Below, piece after piece: positions 43,777 to 53,992 of a DNA stretch of 64,000 nt. Position 1 is the stretch's first letter. Every line of letters starts with the position of its first letter. The stretch spans positions 198,565 through 262,564 of the forward strand of contig JAVSML010001158.1 of NCBI GenBank assembly GCA_038503035.1, written 5' to 3'. This DNA is from Crocodylus rhombifer. Lineage: Eukaryota > Chordata > Crocodylia > Crocodylidae. The notes beneath the pieces were generated by a model, which saw only the letters and a program-made list of their open reading frames with translations, did no database searches and was not told where the DNA came from. The translations under genes were made by a program, and so were the position numbers.

Positions 43777-46700
43777 GTACTGTAATGAGTGTTACCAAGA
43801 GGCTACCCTGAATTCACTTCTACTGCTCATAGCCAAGCTTCTTCCCCTACTCTAAGAACCAAACACTGTATTTTTGGAATGCAAAGGGGGAAAAATATCT
43901 CTGCAATGTTACCATTTTACTGAGAAACCTGCAGCATCTAAGATGTTGGTCACAGAAGTTTGGAAATAGAACTCATTGCTTTAGAAGTTAGGAACAAGAC
44001 ATCTTTGCACATAACCATACTCAAGCAATAAAGCTGGTGTAAGCGTTCACACCTGGTCAAGTGGGTGATATCCATATGTGAATGAAACTCCCCCTTAAGT
44101 TGTAGTCTAACCCAGCTACCCAGAACAGAGGCTCACTTTTCTTATTTTTACTTATTGACCCATTGATTTACTAGTTTTCCATTGCTGTCCACTAAGACCA
44201 TTTCCACATTTGCTATTCTTCAGAAATGGGTGAAGAGGAGGTGACTTACATGGACATGAGATTTCGCTCTTCTTCACAGGAGAGGAGGAGCCAAAGATCT
44301 CAGAAATCTGAGAAAGACCAAAAGCCTCAGAACTGCGAGAGCAAAGGTAGTGTAATGTGTGTCACCAAGAGGCTACCCTGAATTCTCTTCTACTGTTCAT
44401 AACCAAGCTTCTTCCTGTACCCGAAGAACCTAACACTGTATTTTTGGAATGCAAAGGGGAAAGAAAATTATCTCTGCAATGTTGCCTAGTACCATGTTAC
44501 TGAACATAATTGACAGGTGCCTCCTGAGACTGGGAGGGCACCATGGCAGTGAGCAGCAAGCAGGGACCACCCACAGATGCCAGCAGTGGTGGGGGAGGGG
44601 CGGGTGGCAAGCAGCAACCACCCACAGAAGCCAGCAGTGGCTTCAGCAGTGGGCAGTTCCTGCCTCCCCCACAACCCGTGTTCCCCCTACACATCACCTA
44701 TGTTACTAAGAAACCTGCAGTGTCTAGGATGTTAGTCACAGAAGTTTGGAAATAGAACTCACTGTTCTAGCAGTTAGGAAAAGTACCTCTTTGAGCATCC
44801 ATCATAATAAAGCAGTAAATCTGGTGTGGGTTTTCACACTTGGTTAAGTGGGTGATTTTTGTATGTAAGTGCAATTCCACCTTCAGCTGCAGTCTGGGCC
44901 AGACACCAAGGTTCCCTCTAAGGTCCGCGCGTGCATGGCCATGTACAGCTAAAAGTGTGGCCGTGCACAGCCTTTTCAAAGCCGTGCACCAGGAGAAGCT
45001 GGAGCCAGAGCCTGATAGGGGCTCCACCAGCTCTGGGGAAGTGCTCTGCCTCCCCGCATCAGGGCCAGGGTGTGGAGCACTTTCCTGGAGCTGGCAGAGT
45101 CCATGCCAGACCCCCACCACAGCCTCCATCCCTGCCTTGCCTCACCTTGGGGAGGAGGTTCCACTGGCTCCGGGACACTGCTCCACTCCCCAGCGCGGTC
45201 TCCAGGGGCATGTCCCACAGTGTCCCGGAGCCGGTTGGAGCCTCACTCGGGGCATGCAGCAGCTCCTCCCTGAGGTGAGGCAAGGCAGAGATGGAGGCTG
45301 GGGCGGGGGGGATGACATGGGTTCAGCCGGCTCCAGGGAAGTGCTCCACTCCCCAGCCCTAGTGCAGGGGAGTGGAGCACTTCCCCAGAGCTGGCAGAGC
45401 CCACACCAGGCCCTGGCCCCTGGCCCCTGGCCTCCAGCTCCAGGCCCTGGCCCCTAGCTCCAGCCCCTGGCCCCAGCCTCCAACCACCGGCTCCAGCCCC
45501 TGGCTCCAGCCACTGGCCCTGGCTTCAGCCCCTGGCCACCGGCTCCCAGCTCCAGCCCCTGGCCCCTGGCTCCCAGCCCCTGGCCTCTGGCCCCTGGCTC
45601 CAGCCTCTGGCCACCAGCTCCATCCCCTGGCCCCCAGCTCCCAGCTCCAGCCTCCGGCCTCTGGCCCTAGCCCTTGGCCTCCAGCCCTCAGCCCCCTTCG
45701 GTAAGTGTCCCATGCCAGACCAAGGTGGCACACTCACAGACCAAGGCAGCACGGTCATGGACCACTGCTTCTTAGAGGGAACATTGCCAGACACCCAGAA
45801 TGGGTTCACTTCGCTTATCTTTATGCCAGTTTTGTCCTTCTTAGGTTCTCCTGCTCCATCCAATCCCTGGAGGAGACTTATTACTGGAATTCTGGGAATT
45901 CTCTGCCTAATACTACTGGTAACAGCAGTAGTCTTAGTCGCCATATGTGAGTATTCTGTAGGAATAAAAGTAGGGGCCTTATGTACTCTTCTATGAATCC
46001 ATTTTTGTTTCAATGTCTCTTCACTGCTATTGTTCTAATGTAAGGAAGTTGTAAATCAGGCCCTAACAGTTTTATAACTTTTATAGACATTTCAGGAAAG
46101 TTTTTCTATTCATATTTAGCAATAAGAGTTAAAACTTCTGAATTTTTTTAAAGGCATACTGGAAAATATAACAAAAGTAATCACTGTTAAAAAATCCATT
46201 TCACGAGGACATAGAGCCATATCATGATTCCAGTTCCATTTCCTTCATATGCAAAAAAACTATTTCAACTTGTTCTGGTTTAATTGGCACAATACATTGT
46301 GCTGTTATGGTGAATACAAGTTCTCCAGGATTCCAACATACATAATAAAAGCTAAGGAAACTGTACCTATCAGGAAAACGTGACCCTGCACCAGAGAATA
46401 ACTCACTATCAAAAAGCATAAACCATCACCAGAGGTAAATATTTTGGTGGAATTTAATGTGTTGTTTAGCTCCCGCTTGGTTGATTAAAAAAATGATATA
46501 CAAAATGTCTAATAGTATCACTGTATCACATAATATTGCAAACTGTAAGTCTCAATAACATCCCAATTTTAAAATGTTGAGTGAAGGCAATAGGAAAAGT
46601 TAGAAAATCATAGTTCTACTGACTCTACTCTTGAAACAAAGAGAACCCAAGCTCATCTGATCCTCATGTACTTACTCAGTGGCTCAAGCAAGAAAATACA

Positions 46701-49700
46701 CAATCTTTATTCATTTTACTCAGCTACTCTGTGCCAGGTAGGAAGGGATGAGTGAGAGCTCCCCACACCGGCACTCTGCTGCTGCTTGTATTGTGGGGAC
46801 CAAGACAAGAAACAAATTAAAAAAATAGCACATGGCGACCTTTACTTAGCTGCGGCCACAAAGCCTGCCAGCTGTCAAGGAGATTGGTGCAGGGGAGGTC
46901 TGGGCTCTGGGGCCCTGCACCTCTGGCTGCTAACAGGCAAAACTCATGACATGGGTGCTTGCGGGACTGTGTGTGTGTTCAGGTGCACCTTTCCTGATGC
47001 TGGGGCCTCTGCACAACATGGTAGCGTGCCCCCCGTGAGGTCTCCTACTCCCCTACAGCCTTGGGTCGGTCCACCACTGTAAATGATGGCAGGGCAAAAT
47101 AACTTAGCTGGCTCAACACCACTAGCACCAGCAGCATCAAAGGCACCCAGATGGAACTGTCACAGCCTTTCTTTTTATAAAGGAATTAACAGCAAGAAGT
47201 AAAGATGTTGTGTTGGATATATGTTACTCGCGGTGTGTGTGATGGCTTATCTTGTGTTTTCATGTTTATATGTATTTTATGAAAAAGACAAAATAGTTAG
47301 AAAACTATATCTTAGAAAGTTTTGGGGTTGAAAAATCCTTTGTCAGGCTGAGGAAGTACCTGCAGTTGGTGTGTCTCCTGGTCCTGGATGGAAGCAATAG
47401 TAAAGAAGGCCTGGCACGTGATGCAGGCAAGAAAGCCAGTCAGTGAAAATAGAAATGCAGGCATCACAGGGTGAGGGACAGTCTGGGGCTGGTGGGGGAA
47501 GTGGGATGTAGCATTGCAGGTAAAAGTGCAGAGGTACCTGGGGAGTTAGATGTCCGAGTTTTGCCAGCCTGCGGCCAGGGGTGAAAAGCCCCAGAACCCA
47601 GACTCACGCCGCAGTTTTCACCCCCTGTGCCTTAACACACACAGTGTCACCTACGTCATGAGTTTTGCTTGTTGGCAGTTTGTGGTGCAGTTTCCCAAAA
47701 ACCCCTGGACCCATCTACTTGAACTTTGGCAGGCTTTGTGGCCTCTGCAAGAGTTACCATCCCTGCAGTTTTCACCCCACTGTGGCTTAACACACACACG
47801 TGACATGAGTTTTGCTTTCAGGACTTAGAGGTGCAGTTTCCCAGAAACTCCAGAACCTATCTCCTTGAAACTTGGCAGGCTTTGTGACCTCAGCAGATGC
47901 TACTAACCCTGCACATTTCATCCAAATCAGCTGAAAAAAGAACAGACTTATAGATATTTAATTGATTCCCCATTATACCCTGTAGCTGAATCTCCAAATT
48001 GTCAAATATTTTCTGAATCAATTTGGAAGCTCCGAATCAATTTAGAAAGCCTAAAACTTCTAGCAATTCGATTTGGATTTGTAGATTTGGCCTCTGAATT
48101 GTCCAAATCATCCTCAAATCCAAATCGTGATCCAAAGCTTTGCATAGCCCTGGTATCTAAGTGGACTTAGGGACCTAAGCACAATTCCATTTCACACTGC
48201 CCTTGTCCCTAAAAATCCTTTCTAGCGTTTATGTAACACACTGTCGTCTTACTCATAAGACTGCATCACAAAAAGACAGCAAGAAGGCATGCAACCCATC
48301 CATATTTTCATTAGCTTTTGCAGGAAATCAGGCAGTGTGGAATAGAATCATGTTTATGTACCTACATCCATGCATGCAGTGAGTGGGTGAAATAGGATTT
48401 GGTCTTTAATGCTCCACTTACCTGGGGTGTGGGAACAAAAATGAGTTGGACCAACATCAGTCAGCTGGAATGTCTCCAACTCTGCAGCTATGGAAGACAG
48501 AAATGCTTTTCCAGTGACACAAAGAAGTACTTCTGTCTATTCTGGAGGGGTGTAGAATTAGTCATAGCCAATGGAGATGTTGAAGCAGTTTCTGAGGACC
48601 TGACTATGAGAAATCTAACCGTGCCAATGTCTGTCAACAACTAAACCACACACATACACTCTGCAGAATGGAGATTGTAGTGTACAGCTTCCAAAGTACA
48701 AGCCTGTATCAGGCAGCAGAGGTATGAGGAATCTCTCTTTGCAGCAAGGCTCTTTCAGGGAGGACAGGAATCAGTCAAAAGCAAGCTGTACACAACTAGG
48801 GGTGGGCAAGAGAGGCACCCAACCCAGGCATCAATTTAGGAGGGGAACTGGAATTGCCCCCCTGACCCTGCAGGATCTGTGCTCCAGCAGCTTACCCATG
48901 CCAGAAATTCCAAAATGGTCCCCAGCTGCTGCTGCTGCTGCTGCTTTCAGAGCAACAGCTGGGGCTGTCAGATTGTATGGCTGTGGCATCAGGAGCAGCT
49001 TGGCTAGAAATTTTTTTAGGAGTTGCCAGCATGGGTAAGAGTGTAGGTCCCTGCACCCATGCACCCCGCAGCTCTTGGAATTGCATGTGTTTCCCCCCCC
49101 AACCCCCAACTCGTGGAACCCGCCCACACTCCCTGGGTCTCACTCATGAACCATGTACCCTGACAGGGTTTGCTCTAAGGTGTGAACTCTGCTTGTTATG
49201 CACTGCAGGTGTGTCAATTTTTCTTCAATTCAACACAAGGGGTGCATGCATAAGTCATGAAATGACACCTGTTCTAGCCATCTGGGATCATGTTGCACAC
49301 ATCAGCACACAAATGAAGTTCTCAAAAGAGTTTAACTGTGTTTTTTTTTTCTCAAGGGGATACAACCAGTGCATGTCCAAAGGAATGGAAACCACATGGA
49401 CACTTCTGTTACATCTTCACTAATGACTGGAAATCCTGGCAAGAGAGTAAAGATTATTGTACTTCTTTGGACTCCAAACTCCTTGACATCAAAAATAAGG
49501 AAGAACTGGTGAGCTCTTTGCCTTTGCTCCCCAGAACAGGCCTCAGAGTTTGTGGCTGAGGCTGCAATTAAAACTTTTGGCAATGCCCTCTTTCAGGGTG
49601 TAGCCAGTAGGGCTGTGCGAAATGGCAGCATTCCGTTTTGCCCAGTGCAGTGTTTCAAGCGTTTTGATGGAACAGCATTTCATTTTCAATTGTGTTTCGA

Positions 49701-52557
49701 TTCAAAACAGCTGTTCCATTTTTTTCCATCAAAGAAGGGTCGAAATGGCAAAACTGTTAAGACGTTTCACCCATAGGATATAATGGGGAAAGACAAAACT
49801 ACCTATAACTTTGTCATTTCTGGCTTGATTTGTGTGAAACATGCAGGAATGGTAGCCCTTCTGAGGCTACAAAGCCTGCCAAGTTTCAAGGAAATAGGTG
49901 CAGGGGGTTCAGGGAAATTATACCCCAAAATCATGAAAGCAAAACTCATGTCACATGTATGTGTTAAGCCACAGCAGTGTCAAAACTGCAGGCATGCTAT
50001 CCCCTTCTCAGGCCACAAAGCCTGCCAAGTTTCAAGGAGATAGGTGCAGGGGTTTGGGGGAAACTGCATCTCAAGCTGCGGACAAGCAAAACTCATGACA
50101 TGGGTGATCCTGTGTATGTTAAGGTGCAGCAGGGTGAAAACTGCAGGCCTGCTAGATCCTGCTGTGGCCATGAAGCCTGACAGCTGTTAAGGAGATAGGT
50201 GCAGGGGGGTTCTGGGGCCCTGTACCTCTAGCTGCTGACAGGCAAAACTCGTGACATGGGTGCTTGTGCTAGCTACCTACTGGGTTACGCAATCAATCAT
50301 GATTCACTCAGAGACCAGCTCAATACACAGTAGCTAGGGAGGATAATGAGTTAATCAGCAAGGATTAACACCTACAAAACCACAGACTAAGGAGAGGAAA
50401 GAATCAATACAGAGCCAGGAACTGTTTCTGCCCCAAGACAGAGACAGTCAGTTGCACAAGCACCCATGTCATGAGTTTTGCCTGTCAGCAGTTAGGCAGA
50501 ACCCCCCTGCATGCATCTCCTTAACAGCTGGCAGGTTTCGTGGCTGCAGCAAGGGCTAGCAGGCCGGCAGCTTTCACCCTGCTGCACATTAACACACGCA
50601 CTGTCACCGATGTCATGAGTTTTACTTGTCCGTAGTTTGAGGTAGTTTCCTCCAAATCCCTGCACCTATCTCTTTGAAATTTGGCAGGATTTGTGGCCTG
50701 AGAAGAGGCTACCATGTCTGCAGTTTTGATCTCTCTGTGGTTTAACACATACACGTGACACAAGTTTTGCTTAAAAAACTTTGGGGTGCAGTTTCCCTGA
50801 TCCCTTCACCTATATCCTTGAAACATGGCAGTCTTCACGCACTCAAAAGAAGCTACCAAACCTGCAAGATTAATCCAGATCAGGCAATAAATGATAAAGT
50901 TATAGGCTTTTTTGTCCTTCCCCATTATAGCCTATGGGCAAAACAGTGAAACATTTTGACTTGCCTTCTTTTGTTTCGAGGCTGTTTAAACTATATCTGT
51001 TCCCTTTCAGTTTTGATGTTTTAACCTTGAAATGGGTCGAAACAGCATCAAAACAAAACTGGCAGTGAAATTTCACACAGCTCTGGCAGCCAGGTTCTGC
51101 CCCCCATGGTGGCAGCAGATCAGGAATAGCTCACCCAAGGATTAGGGGTGAGTTAGCAAGATGATTCTTTAGGTGCATCCCAACATCATACATTTCTTTT
51201 CCATGGCCGGTGCGTGAACCTGGGGGGAAATCTTTCTATTTTTCCTTCCCAAGGTCTGGACCACAGTTAGTGGTTCCCTCCACACATGCTGGGGGTGGGT
51301 CAAGGTGTGGTTCTTTGGGTGACTCCCAACATCATACATTCCCTTTCTATAGCGAACATGGGGGAAAATCTTTATGTTTTTCCTTCCTAATGTCTGGAGC
51401 CCAGTTACTGATTCCCCCTGTAGGATCTGAAGGTAACCACAGGCAGTGCCCTCATTGGGAAAGATGAGCTGAAGTTGACCTAAGAGAAGATAAAAGAATG
51501 AAGTTACAACAAAAACACTCTTGAGCAACAGCAGACTTCGAAATACTCACACAAGTGGAAGAAAAGGTACAAAGGGTGAACTGAGGTGAACTGAATTGGC
51601 TTTGTTCCCATTCAGGAGTTCTTCAAATCACTAACACATGTTCCCCACTGGATTGGACTATCTCGTCAGGCAGGCAGTGAGTCCTGGCTGTGGGAGGATG
51701 GCACTGCTCTCTCCAAAGACCTGTAAGTCCCTTGTGTCATGAGGAAATATTTGCTTTTATTTGAGCTAATAGTGCACTTTCCACCAACAGTGGGTTGAAT
51801 AATGCTGCTTTCTATCATAGCCCTCCCATGAGAAATGTGGAGGTAAATGGCCCTAAACAAGAATAGAGAGAGAGTCTGCCATAGGGAACAGATGGGCCAG
51901 AGAAGAGAGAGGATCCTCTCTATACACCCCAGTGGGGAAAGGCACATGAGATTTCCTCCAGCCAGGAGGGGCACTTTGCTGTGTCTGGCATCTCTTTCCC
52001 ACAGTGGTTTTTAGTATTTTTCCTCCTATTATTCCTCAGTGCTGGTCAAAGGAAGGAACTTGCAATCTCTGGTCTGTGAGAAGGTGAGTGAGACCCATTT
52101 GAGAGGGTTGCTGGGAAACGGCCATGGGCAGGTAGAGCCAGGACTTCTGCAAGTCATGAATGGCATGTCCAGACTGGATGCTGGCAGAGCTGTGCCAGGA
52201 AACTGACCTGCTCTGTCTAGGTTTTGCCAGTGATTTTTGAACCTGAGTTTCATGAAGGACAGACTCATTTGCAAATTGCTTTAGACATGACATATACTTG
52301 AAAAGCCAGCCCAGCAGCCAATCCCCCAAGAAGCACCACTGCTGAGGACTGGAGGTGGGATTAGCAGGCAGTAATACATATCTCTCCATCCTAGGTTTTC
52401 AGTAGCCCAAGACACAACCCCAGGGTGCTGTGTACTTCTCTCTAAAGTAGAAGCCAAATGCATTTCTTGTGAGGAGCCGTTCTCCTGGATTTGCAGGAAG
52501 GAGGCTGTGCATCCAGAACCTGCTGCTCTGGTAGAAGGAAAGAAGAAAAGCCGCTAG
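43656..52557 (+). CDS. C-type lectin-like NK-type receptor (type II membrane protein), multi-exon
   Basis: This is probably a cell-surface receptor of lymphoid or NK-like cells. Exons: tail A 43656-43776, tail B 44224-44346, transmembrane 45845-45946, lectin 1 49357-49508, lectin 2 51616-51722, lectin 3 with TAG 52395-52557. Every junction has AG/GT ends and matching phase (1,1,1,0,2). Without one tail exon the product is 214 aa; with both it is 255 aa. The lectin domain has the six core cysteines (ACPKEW, HFCYIF, DYCTS, GCC, KCISC, WICRK) and WIGL. It lacks EPN/WND calcium motifs, as in KLR and CLEC2 families. I assign the NK-complex superfamily but no orthologue. A stalk exon in the 3.4-kb intron cannot be excluded. 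Introns carry hAT and foldback elements. Confidence 0.85.
44224..44346 (+). CDS. Lectin receptor tail exon B (YxxM), symmetric phase 1-1
   Basis: The acceptor is ttctattc-like cttcag|AA, with ATG at 44226 and donor AAAG|gtagtg. It is 123 nt, phase 1 on both sides. It can be a second first exon, or be spliced after exon A in frame (the joined codon is GAA). It encodes GEEEVTYMDMRF. VTYMDM has Met at +3, a weak ITIM but a full YxxM motif as recognised by PI3-kinase p85 SH2 domains. Confidence 0.8.
44545..44655. repeat. Short minisatellite in intron
   Basis: There are two imperfect copies of a roughly 60-bp unit (agcaagcag.gaccacccacaga.gccagcagtgg) inside the insert of duplication unit B. Confidence 0.7.
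44907..45786. mobile_element. hAT non-autonomous element with perfect 8-bp target duplication
   Basis: The terminal inverted repeats are CAAGGTTCCCTCTAAG on the left (44907-44922) and CTTAGAGGGAACATTG on the right (45771-45786), with one mismatch over 16 bp. CCAGACAC flanks both sides (44899-44906 and 45787-45794), the 8-bp signature of hAT transposition. The 880-bp GC-rich interior encodes no transposase. Its right half is an expanded minisatellite. It sits in the intron before the transmembrane exon of the lectin gene. Confidence 0.93.
45405..45690. repeat. Minisatellite (ctggcccctggc / ccagctccagcc units)
   Basis: Irregular tandem 6-12 bp units built from ctggcc, ccctgg and ccagctc fill the right half of the hAT element. 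Long open frames on both strands here are artefacts of the repeat (Gly/Pro/Ala/Trp-rich). Confidence 0.9.
45845..45946 (+). CDS. Lectin receptor transmembrane exon
   Basis: It lies between cttcttag|GT and AT|gtgagt, 102 nt, phase 1-1. It encodes GSPAPSNPWRRL and then a hydrophobic span of about 22 residues (ITGILGILCLILLVTAVVLV). Two arginines just before the span, on the cytoplasmic side, fit a type II orientation (N-terminus inside). There is no charged residue within the span, so coupling to DAP10/DAP12-type adaptors through the membrane is not suggested. Confidence 0.88.
46785..48153. mobile_element. Foldback/palindromic DNA element, copy 1
   Basis: Plus-orientation sequence at about 46845-46990 (cacaaagcctgccagctgtcaagg, ggcaaaactcatgacatgggtg) is matched by reverse-complement sequence at 47560-47890 (gtcatgagttttgc, ggcaggctttgtggcc). 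The right end finishes ctttgcatagccctgg. The same family forms the element at 49609-51083. The left terminus is uncertain. Confidence 0.6.
48925..48945. repeat. (GCT)7 microsatellite
   Basis: Seven GCT units are followed by TTC. Confidence 0.9.
49357..49508 (+). CDS. Lectin-domain exon 1
   Basis: The acceptor is a T-rich tract plus ctcaag, and the donor is CTG|gtgagc. The exon is 152 nt, entering in phase 1 and leaving in phase 0. It encodes DTTSACPKEWKPHGHFCYIF, then W..W..SKDYCTSLDSKLLDIKNKEEL. The first disulfide pair (Cys-Pro and Phe-Cys-Tyr, 11 apart) and the helix-1/helix-2 cysteine are those of NK-type lectin-like domains, whose first domain exon is usually about this size. Confidence 0.92.
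49609..51083. mobile_element. Foldback/palindromic DNA element, copy 2
   Basis: The ends are agggctgtgcgaaat (left, 49609) and atttcacacagctct (right, 51083), inverted with two or three changes. About 0.6 kb from each side is inverted relative to the other. For example, three direct copies of ggcaaaactc.tgacatg occur on the left, and gtcatgagttttgcc with its relatives on the right. The centre (50275-50450) is single-copy. It lies wholly in the intron between lectin exons 1 and 2. Confidence 0.75.
51165..51420 (+). repeat. Two-copy tandem repeat, period 146 bp
   Basis: Units start with ttcttt.ggtg at 51165 and 51311 and share ccaacatcatacatt, ggggaaaatcttt.t.tttttccttcc and gtctgga.cccagtta. 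The repeat is intronic. Confidence 0.85.
51616..51722 (+). CDS. Lectin-domain exon 2 (WIGL)
   Basis: The acceptor cccattcag and donor CT|gtaagt flank 107 nt, entering in phase 0 and leaving in phase 2. It encodes EFFKSLTHVPHWIGLSRQAG and then ESWLWEDGTALSKDL. WIGL followed by a W-x-W-x-x-G core is the hallmark of this domain's central strands. Confidence 0.93.
52395..52557 (+). CDS. Lectin-domain exon 3 and stop
   Basis: The acceptor ctccatcctag is followed by a phase-2 entry. It encodes FSVAQDTTPGCCVLLSKV, EAKCISCEEPFSWICRKEA and a 16-residue basic tail, ending at TAG 52555-52557. It provides the last cysteines (Cys in GCC, KCISC and WIC). Two extra cysteines (GCC doublet, CISC) are unusual. 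No EPN/WND calcium-binding residues are visible, which fits a protein-binding rather than sugar-binding receptor. Confidence 0.92.
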
Positions 52558-52875
52558 AATATATTCCTGCTCCATTCCAAGTCCTGCCCACATCCACAGC
52601 CCAAAGGTCCTCATTGTCACCAATTTAACATTCACTGCTGCCACCAGTGTCAGTTGCTCTAAACGCTTAGCTGTGGCCGTGGGAAACGCTGATGAGTTGT
52701 GGGAAGAAGATGGGACTTGATTATTGTCCTTCATTTGATAAATCAGTTGACTTGAGGAGGGAGCAGTCAGTCTGAACAGCCAGTCCCAAGCTGCAATCTG
52801 GTTAGCTGTATGAAGCTGGAAGGCCTTTTCTGTTGTTATAGTACACCTTAATATTTCTAGGGCCACTTGCCTTAA

Positions 52876-53270
52876 GAAAGTGGTTTTCAACCTGTGGTCT
52901 GTGGACTCCTGGGGTCCACAGGCTGTGTAACAGGTCCACACGTGATACCTGTGATCAATCAAAAGTATGTGAATACCCACACTTACATTTCAAATGCGTC
53001 CACACCTCCATTCAAAATTTCCAAAGGGAGGAAAGACCCCTGGGGCAGCAATCACACACACAGCCCCCTTCATCCATGAGAAGCAGTGGCCCAAGCAGCT
53101 CTCCACAAAGTGCAGTGGTCTCAGCACATATGCCCTCTCTCCAGTGCTGCTCCTTTGCAACCCACTGGGACACAGTAGATTAGAAGGCTGTGGCAAACCA
53201 CCGGTCTGTGTCAATCCCCTGATTATCATGGTTTATATGGGTGGGCCTTTTTTCTTCCCACTGCTGCTGT
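52876..53270. mobile_element. hAT-like element in the 3' region of the lectin gene
   Basis: The string agtggttttcaacctgtggtctgtggactcctgg near 52880 matches a widespread hAT terminal sequence (cagtggttctcaacc type). The right end and target duplication are not defined. It lies between the stop codon and the probable polyadenylation signal, so it may be part of the 3' UTR. Confidence 0.45.
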
Positions 53271-53340
53271 CATGGTGACTCCACACTGTACACTCCCAGG
53301 GAGGTTTCATCATGCTCTTACTTGTGTATTATTTTTCTCA

Positions 53341-53346
53341 AATAAA
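53341..53346 (+). terminator. Candidate polyadenylation signal of the lectin gene
   Basis: AATAAA lies 784 nt after the stop, with T/GT-rich sequence (cttctgactgctctttgtgtc) 20-45 nt downstream. It is the first canonical hexamer I found after the stop. Confidence 0.45.
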
Positions 53347-53499
53347 AGAACCCTGACAATGAAAGCTTCTGACTGCTCTTTGTGTCAGAAAAACTGTAAA
53401 ATAAGTAACTGCCTCTCCCATTTCTGTTTAATGAGACTGCATACTAATGGCAATTTACCTCAGGATAATTAGTATTTACTCAGACTTTATGGCTTAGAC

Positions 53500-53857
53500 C
53501 TGAGGTCTAAAGCTCATCCAGTCCTATGGACCATATGAGTGTTTTTGGGTCAGTCTGCAGGTCAAACCAGGATTGATCAACTATACAGTGCCCACAATAC
53601 CAGGTCCAGCTTATGTGCCACACATAGCACATGCTGGCCCCAGGATTTGCTAATGCGATTCAACATATGAGCTGGATTCAATGCTGCCTCCATCCCGAGG
53701 GGTCTGGGGCTGCATGCGGCATCCTGGACCAACTCCCTGTGCTGCCTGCGGTGTGCAGGGCCGGAGCTGGCATGTGGGGTCAGCCCAGTGACCCACAGGC
53801 TGGATCATATGGCTTCACAGGCTAGATCCAGCCTGGAAGACATATATGACACCCTTG
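53500..53857. mobile_element. hAT MITE with near-perfect 8-bp duplication
   Basis: The right end is gacacccttg (53857), the inverse of the common hAT start CAAGGGTGTC. The left end CTGAGGTCTA is diverged. The flanks GCTTAGAC (53492-53499) and GTTTAGAC (53858-53865) differ at one base of eight. Confidence 0.5.
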
Positions 53858-53992
53858 GTTTAGACTAATAAAATAATATCCTGTTTTCTTTAATAACACT
53901 TCACTCAGAAAGATCAGTAACACTAGCAAACGGCCTTACTAATTAAGGTGCTCCTTTTCTCAATATAGCATCAGTTTAAAGTGGCCAGGCCA

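Larger units (their letters stand above)
43585..44906 (+). repeat. Tandem segmental duplication holding the two tail exons
   Basis: Unit A (about 43585-44155) and unit B (about 44156-44906) align over exon and flanking intron, for example aca.tttgctattct.cagaaatg, gctaccctgaatt.ac/ctcttctactg, caacactgtatttttggaatgcaaa and gtcacagaagtttggaaatagaactca. The copies are offset by 570 bp. Unit B later gained an insert of about 0.2 kb (44500-44700) and a hAT element at its right end. Exonic identity is high and intronic identity is slightly lower, so the duplication is fairly recent. Confidence 0.88.
45950..49350. other. Large intron between TM and lectin exons
   Basis: This is 3.4 kb of non-coding DNA with a foldback repeat (46785-48153) and a GCT microsatellite (48925-48945). 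I looked for a phase 1-1 stalk exon and found none I could defend. The frame at 48399-48644 has Cys-rich content but no fitting splice sites. Confidence 0.5.

Noticed and set aside
44840..45733. Long overlapping frames on both strands (up to 205 codons)
   Set aside because: They are created by the GC-rich hAT element and its ctggcc minisatellite, with no domain and periodic residue content.
48399..48644. 81-codon Cys-containing frame considered as a stalk exon of the lectin gene
   Set aside because: There is no acceptor/donor pair with phase 1-1 around it, and the cysteine spacing does not fit the receptor family.
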